Shown here: positions 9,157 to 18,020 of the stretch, in pieces | Numbering within the stretch: the first letter of the stretch is position 1 | How the letters are laid out: every line of letters starts with the position of its first letter | Origin: Flagellimonas sp. HMM57 | GTDB lineage: Bacteria; Bacteroidota; Bacteroidia; Flavobacteriales; Flavobacteriaceae | Assembly: GCF_021390175.1 (NCBI RefSeq) | Contig: NZ_CP090004.1 | Span: forward strand, 1,984,001 to 2,048,000 | Length of the DNA stretch: 64,000 bases | Direction: 5' to 3' | Position numbers and translations under genes: made by a program | The notes under the pieces: generated by a model | The model's input: only the letters and a program-made list of their open reading frames with translations | Told to the model about the DNA's origin: nothing | Databases searched by the model: none

Positions 9157-9874
9157 GGTTGTCGCTCGTAGCGGACAAATTTAGCAAATTGTCCTTGAAT
9201 ATATAGGCTATGAGGCAATGAACTGCAACACCTCCAAAAAAGTGCCATAACCAGTGCGTTCCCATTTCAAAAATGGATTGTTTTAAATCGATACTTCTAA
9301 AGAAGATCGCTATACCAAATATTATAATAGCAAGAGCTACCCATTGTGCATGTACAAATTTGGTTTTAAAAAGATACCATATCAAAGGAACGATAACCGT
9401 CAGTGCAGTGATGATGTATCCAGTAGAGATACGAACCGCTTCTGGTATAGGGAGTATTCGCAAGCTAAAAGATAACCCAAAGATAATGAGCAAAAAAAGT
9501 ACGCGCTGCCACGTTTTGGAAACTATTTTAAGGATAAAATAGATGACCATGGCCATACAGAGCAACATAATGGGCGCCCAGTCCAGTAATAGCCAAAACT
9601 CATGACTTCTTGTAGCATGATAAATTGTTCCCCCTATGTAGCTTATTGCAATCACAGGGAGTACTATGGCCAGAAAAAGATGTCTCTTTGGATTTTTATA
9701 AACCTTAGCGCCCCAATACCATAAGATAATAAGAAAAACAGTATTACTAAGTGTGTTGAAAGGTTCTGCAATAATTCCTCCTGCTAGGGTTTCCTTGTAA
9801 ATCGGACCCGAATCATTGGGGAAATTTTGGAAAAAAAATAGAAATGGGACGACCATCGTAGAGGCGATTACCAT
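9149..9874 (-). CDS. Ceramidase-like (CREST superfamily) membrane protein
   Basis: 241 aa with about seven membrane helices. It shows the landmarks of alkaline ceramidase-type membrane hydrolases: EPFNTLSN (Glu37, Asn40), [17 protein letters not shown] with His86 and Asp98, and GTHWLWHFF with His207 and His211. In that superfamily three histidines and an aspartate bind the catalytic zinc, and the HxxxH spacing at the C-terminal site is preserved here. Hydrolysis of a membrane lipid amide is therefore plausible; many Bacteroidota make sphingolipids or N-acyl amino lipids, but the substrate is not shown by the sequence. Its 3' end overlaps pheS by 8 bases. Confidence 0.68.
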   Translation of the reverse strand: MVIASTMVVPFLFFFQNFPNDSGPIYKETLAGGIIAEPFNTLSNTVFLIILWYWGAKVYKNPKRHLFLAIVLPVIAISYIGGTIYHATRSHEFWLLLDWAPIMLLCMAMVIYFILKIVSKTWQRVLFLLIIFGLSFSLRILPIPEAVRISTGYIITALTVIVPLIWYLFKTKFVHAQWVALAIIIFGIAIFFRSIDLKQSIFEMGTHWLWHFFGGVAVHCLIAYIFKDNLLNLSATSDNHD

Positions 9875-9902
9875 GTTATGACAGAAAACCCAATCCGAAA
9901 AA

Positions 9903-10529
9903 TTATAAATAAGTTACCTCACCGTTAGAGATATTGTACATGCCACCAACAATGATGATTTCTCCGTTTTCTTCCATTTCTTTGAGAACAGGGCTCTGGC
10001 GTCTTATGTTACCAATGGTAAGGGTTACATTTTTTTCAGCTACGGAATTCACAAAATCGATATTTTTGGAATTGCGCAGTGTCTGATCCTTGGGTTCAAT
10101 AACTCCATCGACTGCGGGTTTTATTTTGCTAAGTAGAACTGTAAGATTACCCATTTTGGCATCATCGCAAGCACCTTTTACTGCTCCACAGCTCGTATGC
10201 CCCAAAACCACTATGATTTTGGTGCCTGCAAGTTTACAGGCAAACTCCATGCTGCCCAGAATATCTTCGTTTACAATATTACCGGCCACACGGGCGCTAA
10301 ATATATCCCCTATACCTTGGTCAAAAATCAGTTCTGAAGAAACTCGGGAATCTATACAGCTCAAAATTGTTGCGAAGGGATATTGCCCCAATGCGGTTTC
10401 GGTTACCTGGGTCAATAAATCTCTATCCGCTTGTTTTTTTTCTATAAAGCGCTTATTGCCCTCTTTTAATAGTTCCCAAGCTTTATTGGGGTTAAGAGCA
10501 TCTTGGGTTTGTTTAGTTTGCGTAATCAT
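9903..10529 (-). CDS. Beta-class carbonic anhydrase
   Basis: 208 aa, usual for the class. Zinc ligands and the Asp-Arg dyad are visible: Cys58, Asp60 and Arg62 in SCIDSRVSSE, then His111 and Cys114 in LGHTSCGAVKGA. It interconverts CO2 and bicarbonate. There is no signal peptide, so it acts in the cytoplasm. Its start lies 17 bases inside the end of the upstream SulP gene, giving strong translational coupling and suggesting that bicarbonate brought in by the transporter is converted, or kept in equilibrium, by this enzyme. Confidence 0.95.
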   Translation of the reverse strand: MITQTKQTQDALNPNKAWELLKEGNKRFIEKKQADRDLLTQVTETALGQYPFATILSCIDSRVSSELIFDQGIGDIFSARVAGNIVNEDILGSMEFACKLAGTKIIVVLGHTSCGAVKGACDDAKMGNLTVLLSKIKPAVDGVIEPKDQTLRNSKNIDFVNSVAEKNVTLTIGNIRRQSPVLKEMEENGEIIIVGGMYNISNGEVTYL

Positions 10530-12120
10530 TTTCTATATTTTTTTGTGATTCTTTGTCCAATTTGAAAAACTTAATATAGCTTTCGGGGTTTTCTACTTCG
10601 CCTCTTTCTGAAACCAATTTTATGTTTATGTTCTTATTTCTGGCTTTCTCAGAGAAATCCTCTAAAATTTCAATGATATCGTTGTCCAAATAACGGGTTT
10701 TTCTAACGTCCAATTCAAGATATGAATTTTCAGGAAGACTATCCAATTCCTTCAAGATGGCACCTTTGTTAAAAAATGTTACTTCTTCAGCTAAGGTCAT
10801 TTTAATTTTATGGACACCGTTACTTTTATCCTCAATATGGAGAAAGTGAGAGTTTTGATAACTCTTTATCAAGATAACTATGATTCCCACTCCCAGACCA
10901 AGACCGATTCCTACCAATAAATCTGTGAATACGATTCCGACTACGGTAACTACAAAAGGAACAAATTGCTTCCAACCCAGATGGTACATTTTTTTGAAGA
11001 GTCCAGGTTTGGCCAATTTATATCCAACAATAAACAAGATGGCTGCCAGTACGGACAAGGGAATCATATTCAATAATTTTGGAATAAGTACTACCGAAAT
11101 CAATAGAAAAAAACCATGTATGATTGCTGAGGCCTTAGTCCTACCACCGGATTGGATATTTGCGGAACTTCTAACGATTACCTGGGTAACGGGCAAGCCA
11201 CCAAGTAAACCGGATACGCTATTCCCTATCCCTTGTGCCAAAAGTTCTCTGTTCGTTGGTGTAGTTCTTTTGTAGGGATCCAATTTGTCAGTAGCTTCTA
11301 CACATAACAACGTCTCTAAACTAGCAACCAGGGCAATAGTAAATGCCGTTATCCAAATTTCTGGATTACCGATTACACCAAAGTTTGGAAACCGTAAAAG
11401 GGTTTTAAAAGAGTCCATACTCTCGGGAATGGGAACGCTTACCAAATGTTCACTCGAGATTGCCAATTGCTCATTATTTTTAGTGAAGACAAAATATAGT
11501 ATCCCTAAGACAACCGCGACTAAAGGTCCTTGAATTAATTTGAAGATCTTGGACTTTTTGCTCAATACTTGGTCCCATACTATTAAAATAATCAATGCAA
11601 TTACCGCTATAAGCGTAGCGCCTGGGCTTATAAAGTTTATGGCATTCAGAATTTCGCTGAACGTATTTTCTCCATCTACTTGAAAAAATGAAAAATCTCC
11701 TTCGGGGTCTGAATCATAGCCAAAAAAGTGCGGAATTTGTTTTAGAATGATGATGATTCCTATACCGGTCAACATTCCCTTTATAACAGATGATGGGAAA
11801 TAATAAGCGATGACACCCGCTTTTAAAATGCCAAAAATAATTTGAATGATCCCTCCTAGTACCACAGCGACCAGAAAGTTTTCAAAACCTCCCAAGGTAC
11901 CTATCGCTGTTAAAACTATTGCGGCAAGACCAGCTGCGGGACCGCTCACCCCTATTTGTGAATTACTGAGTGCACCAACTAATATACCGCCAACAATTCC
12001 GGCAATAAGGCCAGAAAACAAGGGTGCTCCACTTGCCAGAGCAATACCAAGGCAAAGGGGAAGTGCTACAAAGAATACTACAATACTAGCCGGCAGGTCA
12101 TTTTTTATATACTTGAACAT
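10513..12120 (-). CDS. SulP family transporter, probable bicarbonate carrier
   Basis: 535 aa. The SulP membrane domain runs from NDLPASIVVFFVALPLCLGIALASG through GVSGPAAGLAAIV and GGLPVTQVIVRSSA to about residue 420. A C-terminal STAS domain follows (YLELDVRKTRYLDNDIIEIL). The reading frame ends 17 bases inside a beta-carbonic anhydrase gene. Fusions and operons of SulP with carbonic anhydrase are an established theme and point to bicarbonate rather than sulfate as the substrate; that part is inference. Compared with the SulP at 6276-7931 it has the same architecture but clearly different sequence, so it is not a recent duplicate. Confidence 0.9.
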   Translation of the reverse strand: MFKYIKNDLPASIVVFFVALPLCLGIALASGAPLFSGLIAGIVGGILVGALSNSQIGVSGPAAGLAAIVLTAIGTLGGFENFLVAVVLGGIIQIIFGILKAGVIAYYFPSSVIKGMLTGIGIIIILKQIPHFFGYDSDPEGDFSFFQVDGENTFSEILNAINFISPGATLIAVIALIILIVWDQVLSKKSKIFKLIQGPLVAVVLGILYFVFTKNNEQLAISSEHLVSVPIPESMDSFKTLLRFPNFGVIGNPEIWITAFTIALVASLETLLCVEATDKLDPYKRTTPTNRELLAQGIGNSVSGLLGGLPVTQVIVRSSANIQSGGRTKASAIIHGFFLLISVVLIPKLLNMIPLSVLAAILFIVGYKLAKPGLFKKMYHLGWKQFVPFVVTVVGIVFTDLLVGIGLGLGVGIIVILIKSYQNSHFLHIEDKSNGVHKIKMTLAEEVTFFNKGAILKELDSLPENSYLELDVRKTRYLDNDIIEILEDFSEKARNKNINIKLVSERGEVENPESYIKFFKLDKESQKNIENDYAN

Positions 12121-12188
12121 AATATTAAACTGGATTGGTCTTCAAAACAAAGAATGGTTGAAGAGGATTAGAAACTAAAAAAATAATT

Positions 12189-12497
12189 TTAACTGAATGT
12201 CTTAGGAGGTGGGATTATAATATCAGTATTAAAATTGGAAGTTGGAAAAGTATGTCCAATATGATTTAGGTTTTTATTCTGAAGGAGAGTAAAATGGGAT
12301 GACACATAATTGAGTAAGAACAAATCTTTTTCATCAAACTTCTTCTCAGACTCTTTTTCATGATTCTTTTCTTCCTCATTAGCATCTGCAAGAACGACAA
12401 TATCATGTTTTTGGCTAAGCAAGGGCATAATGGATGGAGCCAAAATGGAGAATATCAGCAATAGCGCAATACAAGGAAATGAAATGGTTCTTAACAC
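12189..12497 (-). CDS. Small membrane-anchored or exported hypothetical protein
   Basis: About 102 aa starting at a GTG; no in-frame ATG is available nearby, so the true start is uncertain. One hydrophobic segment (CIALLLIFSILAPSIMPLL) is followed by an Asp/Glu/Lys-rich stretch (ADANEEEKNHEKESEKKFDEKD) and a C-terminal tail with IIPPPKTF. Small proteins of this kind occur next to transporters in Bacteroidota, but no function is assigned. It lies between batE (55 bases upstream) and the SulP gene (68 bases downstream) in the same direction, so it could be read from the bat operon or with the transporter. Confidence 0.5.
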   Translation of the reverse strand: MLRTISFPCIALLLIFSILAPSIMPLLSQKHDIVVLADANEEEKNHEKESEKKFDEKDLFLLNYVSSHFTLLQNKNLNHIGHTFPTSNFNTDIIIPPPKTFS

Positions 12498-12552
12498 CAG
12501 GTTGCTTTTTACAAGAATAATAGTAAAGCTATTAATTTTTGTCGAACCTTGG

Positions 12553-13317
12553 CTAAAAATCTTTTAATAATCTTAGATTTTCGCTTGTCAACCAGCCTGT
12601 TTGCCCGTCCGTAAGCCTTATTTTTTTCCAATCTTCGAGTTCATCTAAAACATTGACCTTGGTTCCTTCATGAAGTGTAAATACGACTTCACTGTTGGTA
12701 TTGGGCTCCGAAGTTATCTTGACTTCCGAACTGAAGATGATGGCGGGGTTATCCTTTTTAAAATCTTGATATTGGAGATATGCGATCAAAATACTGAAAA
12801 AACCAAGAATCAAAGCGATGACACTAGTAATGAAAGCAATTCGTTTCTGAGTTGCAAAACGCAAGAAAAAGTAAGCTAAATAAGCTAAAACAAATAGGAG
12901 AATCAAAGCAACTGCTAAATAGGACCACTGATCGAAGGATAGCATGTTCACAATACTGGAATATAGTGCTGCAATATCGGTTTTTGGGATTTCTTCGACT
13001 GCATCCAATCTCATATTCTCCGCATAAGCAAGGTTGTTAAGAATTTCGCTATCGTTTGGTTTTAACAACAGCGCCTTTTCATAATAATAGATGCTGGGGC
13101 CAATGGCATTTAGTTTGTAGTGGCAATTGCCCAAGTTGAAATAAAGTGAAGCCGAGTGCTCCCCGTTTTCCAATATTTGCTCATAGTTTTCTATAGCTTG
13201 GGTATATTCACCTTTGTTATAGTGTTCGGTAGCTCTTGTAAAACGGGCCTCGTTTTGGGATATTCCAAAGTAAACCGAAAATAGACAGATTAGTATGGCC
13301 AACTTTTTGATGCTCAT
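12553..13317 (-). CDS. batE: BatE, TPR and SH3-domain protein
   Basis: 254 aa. An N-terminal signal sequence (ICLFSVYFGISQNE) leads into TPR repeats (residues ~25-110: ATEHYNKGEYTQAIENYEQIL, ASLYFNLGNCHYKL), two membrane helices around 130-185, and a C-terminal bacterial SH3 domain (LHEGTKVNVLDELEDWKKIRL, TGWLTSENL). This is the BatE layout of the Bacteroides aerotolerance operon. It overlaps batD by 4 bases (ATGA) and is the last Bat gene. The SH3 domain probably binds a periplasmic peptide or peptidoglycan, but this is inferred. Confidence 0.88.
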   Translation of the reverse strand: MSIKKLAILICLFSVYFGISQNEARFTRATEHYNKGEYTQAIENYEQILENGEHSASLYFNLGNCHYKLNAIGPSIYYYEKALLLKPNDSEILNNLAYAENMRLDAVEEIPKTDIAALYSSIVNMLSFDQWSYLAVALILLFVLAYLAYFFLRFATQKRIAFITSVIALILGFFSILIAYLQYQDFKKDNPAIIFSSEVKITSEPNTNSEVVFTLHEGTKVNVLDELEDWKKIRLTDGQTGWLTSENLRLLKDF

Positions 13318-15098
13318 AATTGTTTGTCCAATTTAGAGATTACTTCGCTTGCGCTGTCGTAATCATTCTTCATTTGAACATCTGAGAAGGGACTATAGCG
13401 CGCCATTTCACAGTTTTTGAGTAAACTTATGAATCCATCGATATCATCAGTGTCCACTTTCTTTTCGGTCAATATAGCTGTGATTTTTTCTTTACTGAAT
13501 TCTGTAGTCTCAATCTTCAATTTAGCTTTTAGATAATTATGAAGCCCCTTTTCCAAAGCTACATAAAATGCCTCTTTGTTACCAAGCTCTTTTTTGGAGG
13601 TTGACAGATATTTTCTGGCAAGTTTGTTTGCTTGCTTTATTTTGTTGCCTATGACGTCACTGGCAATCGCTTCTCTTTTCTTGAAGGAGAACACAGCAAT
13701 GGGAATCAATAACAATGGCAATAACAATAGAAGATAAAAATTGTTGGAACCAAAGAAATAGCGGGTTCCTATTTTACTAAGATTGGGATTCAGTTTTATA
13801 AAATGAAATTGCTTTCCCGTGGCGACCACAAATTGCTTGTTGCCGGATGTTGCTGCCGTATTGGAGGAGGAGTTCACAGGACCCTCCAAAACTTCAATAT
13901 TGATTTCCTCTGAATTCAGCGTAACATATTTTGCTGTTTTTGGATTGAAGTAGCTAAAGGAAATACTGGGAATTGGATATTTTCCCCTGAATGAAGGAAC
14001 TATGGTGTAATTATTGGCTACCTTTCCTTCCATTCCAGAAATCAGGGTACGTACACTCTCATCGTACTCAGGTTCGTAAACTTCAAGTGCGCTTGGTAGT
14101 TCGGGTTCTGGTAATTGAAATAATTTTAAGTTTCCTTTTCCAGATACTTCCACTTTTGCCTGTAACGATTCGGAGGCATTCAATCGTTTCTTGCTCGATG
14201 TTACCGAAAATTTAAAGTCTCCAACGGCACCTCCAAAATTAGCAGGTTTGCCTGCTTCTGGCAAAGCTTTTACATTTAATGTACGTCTGCCCGCAGAAAC
14301 GGTTTTGCTTGTCTGGGTGTAAATACGTCCACCAAAAAAATCCCTTCTGTTGGTCGGAACATCTACAAAAATCTCAAGTGAAAGTGGTTCTATTTCCAAG
14401 CTTCCAAATTTTTGTGGATACAGCACCACTCTTTTTAGGACAACATAACGATACGGTTTTCCTTTATAGGTGCCATTTTGAGCACTATGTTTTGTTACAG
14501 GAATATCTTGGCTCCAGAAATTATTGTATTTAGGATTATCTAAAGGGCGATAATTGGTAACGCTGATGTTTGGGCTTACATAAAGTTTATATACAACGGT
14601 TACTGCTTCATTCAGGTATGGATTACCCTTGGACACTTCTGCAACAAGATGAAGGTTTTCATCCGCAACGTCATCCACGGTTTTCTGGTCGCTCGGCTTA
14701 TCTACTGCCGCAGTGACTTCAACTGTTTTAGAAAGTGTTTTATAGGTTTCTCCGCCAATTTCTATAGTGGCCTGTTTTATTGTGAACTTGCCTCTGGCCG
14801 TAGGGATCAATATATAGGAATAAGACTTTGAATAACTGCGTTTACCATTGATCCAAGAGGAGCTTATGGATTGTGATGGTCCCATGACCACCTTGAAACC
14901 TTCAAAAGAGGGAGGCTTAAAATTATCTCCGTCCTTGTTCATGGTAAAATCCACTCGCAAGCGCTCATTTATCCCCAGTTTTTCCTTGCTGAGCTTTACC
15001 TCAAAAGTAACCTCATTTTCTTGACCATAGGGATAGAGCTCCGCAAACGGGGAGATATTCAAAAGGATAATAAAACAGTACCATGTCTTAATCATCAC
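13314..15098 (-). CDS. batD: BatD, large periplasmic beta-domain protein with C-terminal anchor
   Basis: 594 aa with an N-terminal signal (residues ~1-25), a long all-beta periplasmic part that opens with the family-typical VTFEVKLSKEKLGINERLRVDF, the PPSFEGFKVVMGPS segment and Ser/Tyr-rich SYSKSYSYILIPTARGKF strand, then a membrane helix near residue 455 (FYLLLLLPLLLIPIAVF) and a cytoplasmic alpha-helical tail. It matches BatD of Bacteroidota in length and order. Overlaps of 4 bases at both ends (with batC and batE) show tight translational coupling. It probably forms part of a membrane complex with the BatA/BatB VWA proteins and MoxR. Confidence 0.9.
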   Translation of the reverse strand: MMIKTWYCFIILLNISPFAELYPYGQENEVTFEVKLSKEKLGINERLRVDFTMNKDGDNFKPPSFEGFKVVMGPSQSISSSWINGKRSYSKSYSYILIPTARGKFTIKQATIEIGGETYKTLSKTVEVTAAVDKPSDQKTVDDVADENLHLVAEVSKGNPYLNEAVTVVYKLYVSPNISVTNYRPLDNPKYNNFWSQDIPVTKHSAQNGTYKGKPYRYVVLKRVVLYPQKFGSLEIEPLSLEIFVDVPTNRRDFFGGRIYTQTSKTVSAGRRTLNVKALPEAGKPANFGGAVGDFKFSVTSSKKRLNASESLQAKVEVSGKGNLKLFQLPEPELPSALEVYEPEYDESVRTLISGMEGKVANNYTIVPSFRGKYPIPSISFSYFNPKTAKYVTLNSEEINIEVLEGPVNSSSNTAATSGNKQFVVATGKQFHFIKLNPNLSKIGTRYFFGSNNFYLLLLLPLLLIPIAVFSFKKREAIASDVIGNKIKQANKLARKYLSTSKKELGNKEAFYVALEKGLHNYLKAKLKIETTEFSKEKITAILTEKKVDTDDIDGFISLLKNCEMARYSPFSDVQMKNDYDSASEVISKLDKQL

Positions 15099-15988
15099 CA
15101 GTCCTTCTCGTTTTTAATTTTCTTGCCCTTCACTTTTTTCGCCTCCATTTTTTCTTGTACTTTCTTTTCCTCGTTCTGCATGGCTTCTAGCAGATTCTGA
15201 ATTTGTTGCTTAGAAAGTTGATTGGGTCTTGGTTGTTGTTTTTGTTCTTGGGGTTGGTCGCCTTCATTTGGCTTTTTCTTTTGCTCTTCTTTCTTATCTC
15301 CTTCACCTTCTTTATTCTCTTCGGGCTTGTTTTCCCCTTTATCTCCTTCATCGCCGTCATCTTTGTTCTCATCTTCATTTTGGTCCCCTTCATTTTCTTT
15401 ATCATTCTCCCCCTTATCGTCCTGATCCTGATTTTTGTCTTTCTGGTCTTCCTCGTTCTTTTTGTCCTTATCGTCTTGGTTTTGGTCGTTCTTTTGTTCG
15501 TCCTGTTGCTTTTTTAGCATTTCTTTAGCTAAGGCCAGATTGTAACGGGTTTCCTCATCAGTCGGGTTATTTCTAAGGGCCTCCTTGTAAGCTTCCACTG
15601 CTTTTTGGTATTCCTTGTTTTTCATGAACACATTGCCCATATTGTGGTAGGACTTGTGTTTTTCAGGTTTGGATTCTGCCGTCTCGCCTGCTTGTTTAAA
15701 TCTACCAAAAGCTTCTTGATAGTTTTCCCTATTGTAGTAGGCATTACCTAGATTAAAAGGCGCAACAGCATTTTCACCGCTTTTGGAAATAGCTTTTCTA
15801 TAGTCTGCTTCAGCGGTTATAAAATCATTTTTGGTAAGCTCCTTATTTGCTTCCCAAGTAAGGTTTTTCGAAGCTCTAAGCGATTCTTCAGCCTCTTTTT
15901 CTGCGATTTCGTCCTGTGCCTTCAACGTTATCGTTGTCAAAAGCAATAGACTTAATAGTAATCTTATCTTATACATCATCATGCTCAT
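15095..15988 (-). CDS. batC: BatC, TPR protein with highly charged tail
   Basis: 297 aa. Signal peptide at the N-terminus, TPR repeats from about 40 to 160 (ADYRKAISKSGENAVAPFNL, AVEAYKEALRNNPTDEETRY), then about 100 residues made almost only of Lys, Glu, Asp, Gln and Asn, ending in a short helical tail. This is the usual BatC layout. The low-complexity tail makes long open frames on the opposite strand (15187-15528) that are not genes. The start overlaps the end of batB by 20 bases; two further Met codons just inside give possible alternative starts. Confidence 0.88.
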   Translation of the reverse strand: MSMMMYKIRLLLSLLLLTTITLKAQDEIAEKEAEESLRASKNLTWEANKELTKNDFITAEADYRKAISKSGENAVAPFNLGNAYYNRENYQEAFGRFKQAGETAESKPEKHKSYHNMGNVFMKNKEYQKAVEAYKEALRNNPTDEETRYNLALAKEMLKKQQDEQKNDQNQDDKDKKNEEDQKDKNQDQDDKGENDKENEGDQNEDENKDDGDEGDKGENKPEENKEGEGDKKEEQKKKPNEGDQPQEQKQQPRPNQLSKQQIQNLLEAMQNEEKKVQEKMEAKKVKGKKIKNEKDW

Positions 15989-17015
15989 TAAAAAGATTTA
16001 GTTTTTTCAACCATTTTGTTTTTCTGTCCAAAATGAAGATATCCAAAAATAAAAATAATAGACCTATGCCCAAGAACCATTGAAATTGGTCTTTGTATTC
16101 TGCAAACTGTTTGGCCTCAAATTCTTTTTTGTCCATTTGGTCCAATTGTTCTTTGATCAAGTCTACTGCATTTTCTGTATTGGAACCATCTATGTATTCT
16201 CCGTTTCCTTGGTCGGCTATTTCTGATAAAATTGTCTCGTTCAGTTTTGTAATGACAACTTCACCTTGCGAGTCTTTTTTTAAACTTTCGACAACTCCTT
16301 TTCGTTTGATGGGTATTGGGGCACCTTTTGGTTTTCCGACACCTATGGTGAAAATACGGATACCGCTTTCCGATGCAGACTCTACGGCATCCAAAGTATT
16401 GCTTTCTGAATGATCCTCTCCATCAGAAACAATAAATAGGACCCTATTGGTTTGCTCGGAATCATCATAATAGGTGCTTGCCAAATCTATAGCAGCGTTT
16501 ATCGCCGTTCCTTGGGAAGACAACATATCGGTATTCATACTTTGCAAGAACATTTTTGCCGCTCCGTAATCCGTTGTAATGGGCAATTGTGGGTAGGCTT
16601 GTCCTGCATAGGCTATAATTCCTATACGGTCACTCGCCAACTGGTTGATGATTTCCGAAATGAGCCTTTTTGCTTTTTCCAATCGGTTTGGCGCAATATC
16701 TTCGGCCAGCATACTTTTAGAAACATCCAAGGCAAAAACAATGTCCACGCCTTCACGTTTTACGGTCTCCAGTTTTGTGCCAATTTTAGGATTTACAAGC
16801 GCAATAATTAAAAAAGTAAGGCCCAATGAAAGGAAAAGAAGTTTTAAGGCCGATTTTAATTTTGATTTATTCGGGGCCAATCGTTTTAGTAACTTTTGCT
16901 CTGCAAATTGACGTTGCGTCCTTTTTTTCCAGATTTGAAGAAAGAAGAATGCTAGAACGATTACTGGAACAATGGCCAGTAAGTAGAAATATATTTTTTC
17001 GTCGAGCTGAATCAT
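15969..17015 (-). CDS. batB: BatB, VWA-domain membrane protein
   Basis: 348 aa. Two membrane helices near the N-terminus (10-28 and 57-75), a von Willebrand A domain with an intact metal site (DVSKS, Asp97/Ser99/Ser101; VSDGEDHSE further on; the second Thr is in ITTDYG), and a C-terminal membrane helix (QWFLGIGLLFLFLDIFIL). This is BatB. It follows batA after 6 bases and overlaps batC. VWA proteins of MoxR operons are thought to act as partners or adaptors for the MoxR ATPase. Confidence 0.92.
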   Translation of the reverse strand: MIQLDEKIYFYLLAIVPVIVLAFFFLQIWKKRTQRQFAEQKLLKRLAPNKSKLKSALKLLFLSLGLTFLIIALVNPKIGTKLETVKREGVDIVFALDVSKSMLAEDIAPNRLEKAKRLISEIINQLASDRIGIIAYAGQAYPQLPITTDYGAAKMFLQSMNTDMLSSQGTAINAAIDLASTYYDDSEQTNRVLFIVSDGEDHSESNTLDAVESASESGIRIFTIGVGKPKGAPIPIKRKGVVESLKKDSQGEVVITKLNETILSEIADQGNGEYIDGSNTENAVDLIKEQLDQMDKKEFEAKQFAEYKDQFQWFLGIGLLFLFLDIFILDRKTKWLKKLNLFNEHDDV

Positions 17016-17021
17016 TCTTTT

Positions 17022-18020
17022 TTAAATAAAGCTTTTAAAAATTGAGTTTCGCAATGCCCATTCCAATAATAGCAAAGCTCCTGCCAATAATATTAATGGT
17101 CTAAATTTTTCTTCGTATTTGTAGTATTTGAACTCCTCTATCTCGGTCTTCTCCAGTTTATTGATTTCGTCGTAAATCGCTTCGAGCTTTTCATTATCCG
17201 TTGCCCTAAAATATTTGCCCCCTGTTGCAGTTGCGATTTCCTGTAATAACTTCTCATCTATTTCCACTTGGCGCATTCCGTACCTAAAAGTTCCATCTGC
17301 ATTATAGGCAATTGGAGATAGAGCATTACCATTGGTGCCAAGTCCTATCGTATAGGTCTTTATACCAAACTCAATGGCCAGGTCTGCAGCAGTGTTCGGT
17401 TCAATAAAGCCAGAATTATTGACTCCGTCTGTTAAGAGAATAATAACTTTGCTTATCGCCTTACTTTCCTTTAATCGGTTTACCGAAGTGGCCAATCCCA
17501 TGCCTATAGCGGTGCCATCTTCGAGTTCTCCATAGGTAATTTCCTTTAGGGCACGCAAAACAATCGATTTGTCACTTGTAATAGGAGTCTTGGTATAACT
17601 TTCACCTGCATAGCCCACCAAACCGATACGATCATTGGGGCGTTGCTTAATAAATTCTCCTGCAACTTCTTTTAGTGCAGATAGTCTGTTCGGTTTTAAA
17701 TCGCGGGCCAACATACTTGACGATACATCTATCGCCATAACAATGTCGATTCCCTTGGTTGTCTTGGTCCTGGTAGAAATATCCTCGGTCTGTGGTCTTG
17801 CCAATGCCATTACAATAGCTGCAAGTGCTAAAAGACGAAGTACAAAAAGTACAGGCCTTAACTTTGAAACCAAATTATCAACGGTGAATCCTTTTATACT
17901 GGAAATTTTTAAGGATGCGACCTGGTCTTTGCGTTTAAAAAAATACCATAGCAAAGCCACTGGAAGCAAAAGCAGCAACCAAAAAAACTCCGGATTTGCA
18001 AATTCTATATTCTTAAACAT
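17022..18020 (-). CDS. batA: BatA, VWA-domain membrane protein
   Basis: 332 aa. N-terminal aerotolerance-regulator segment (NPEFFWLLLLLPVALLWYFFKRK), a second helix at 55-75, a VWA domain with an intact MIDAS (DVSSS, Asp98/Ser100/Ser102; LTDGVNNSG), and a C-terminal helix. The ALARPQTED motif before the VWA domain is typical of BatA. It directly abuts the 557-aa gene upstream and lies 6 bases before batB. BatA and BatB are paralogues with the same topology. Confidence 0.93.
   Translation of the reverse strand: MFKNIEFANPEFFWLLLLLPVALLWYFFKRKDQVASLKISSIKGFTVDNLVSKLRPVLFVLRLLALAAIVMALARPQTEDISTRTKTTKGIDIVMAIDVSSSMLARDLKPNRLSALKEVAGEFIKQRPNDRIGLVGYAGESYTKTPITSDKSIVLRALKEITYGELEDGTAIGMGLATSVNRLKESKAISKVIILLTDGVNNSGFIEPNTAADLAIEFGIKTYTIGLGTNGNALSPIAYNADGTFRYGMRQVEIDEKLLQEIATATGGKYFRATDNEKLEAIYDEINKLEKTEIEEFKYYKYEEKFRPLILLAGALLLLEWALRNSIFKSFI

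Noticed and set aside
15187..15528. Several long open frames opposite batC
   Set aside because: They are antisense to the Lys/Glu/Asp-rich tail of BatC and are a by-product of its low-complexity codons; their Phe/Leu/Ser-rich translations show no family features.
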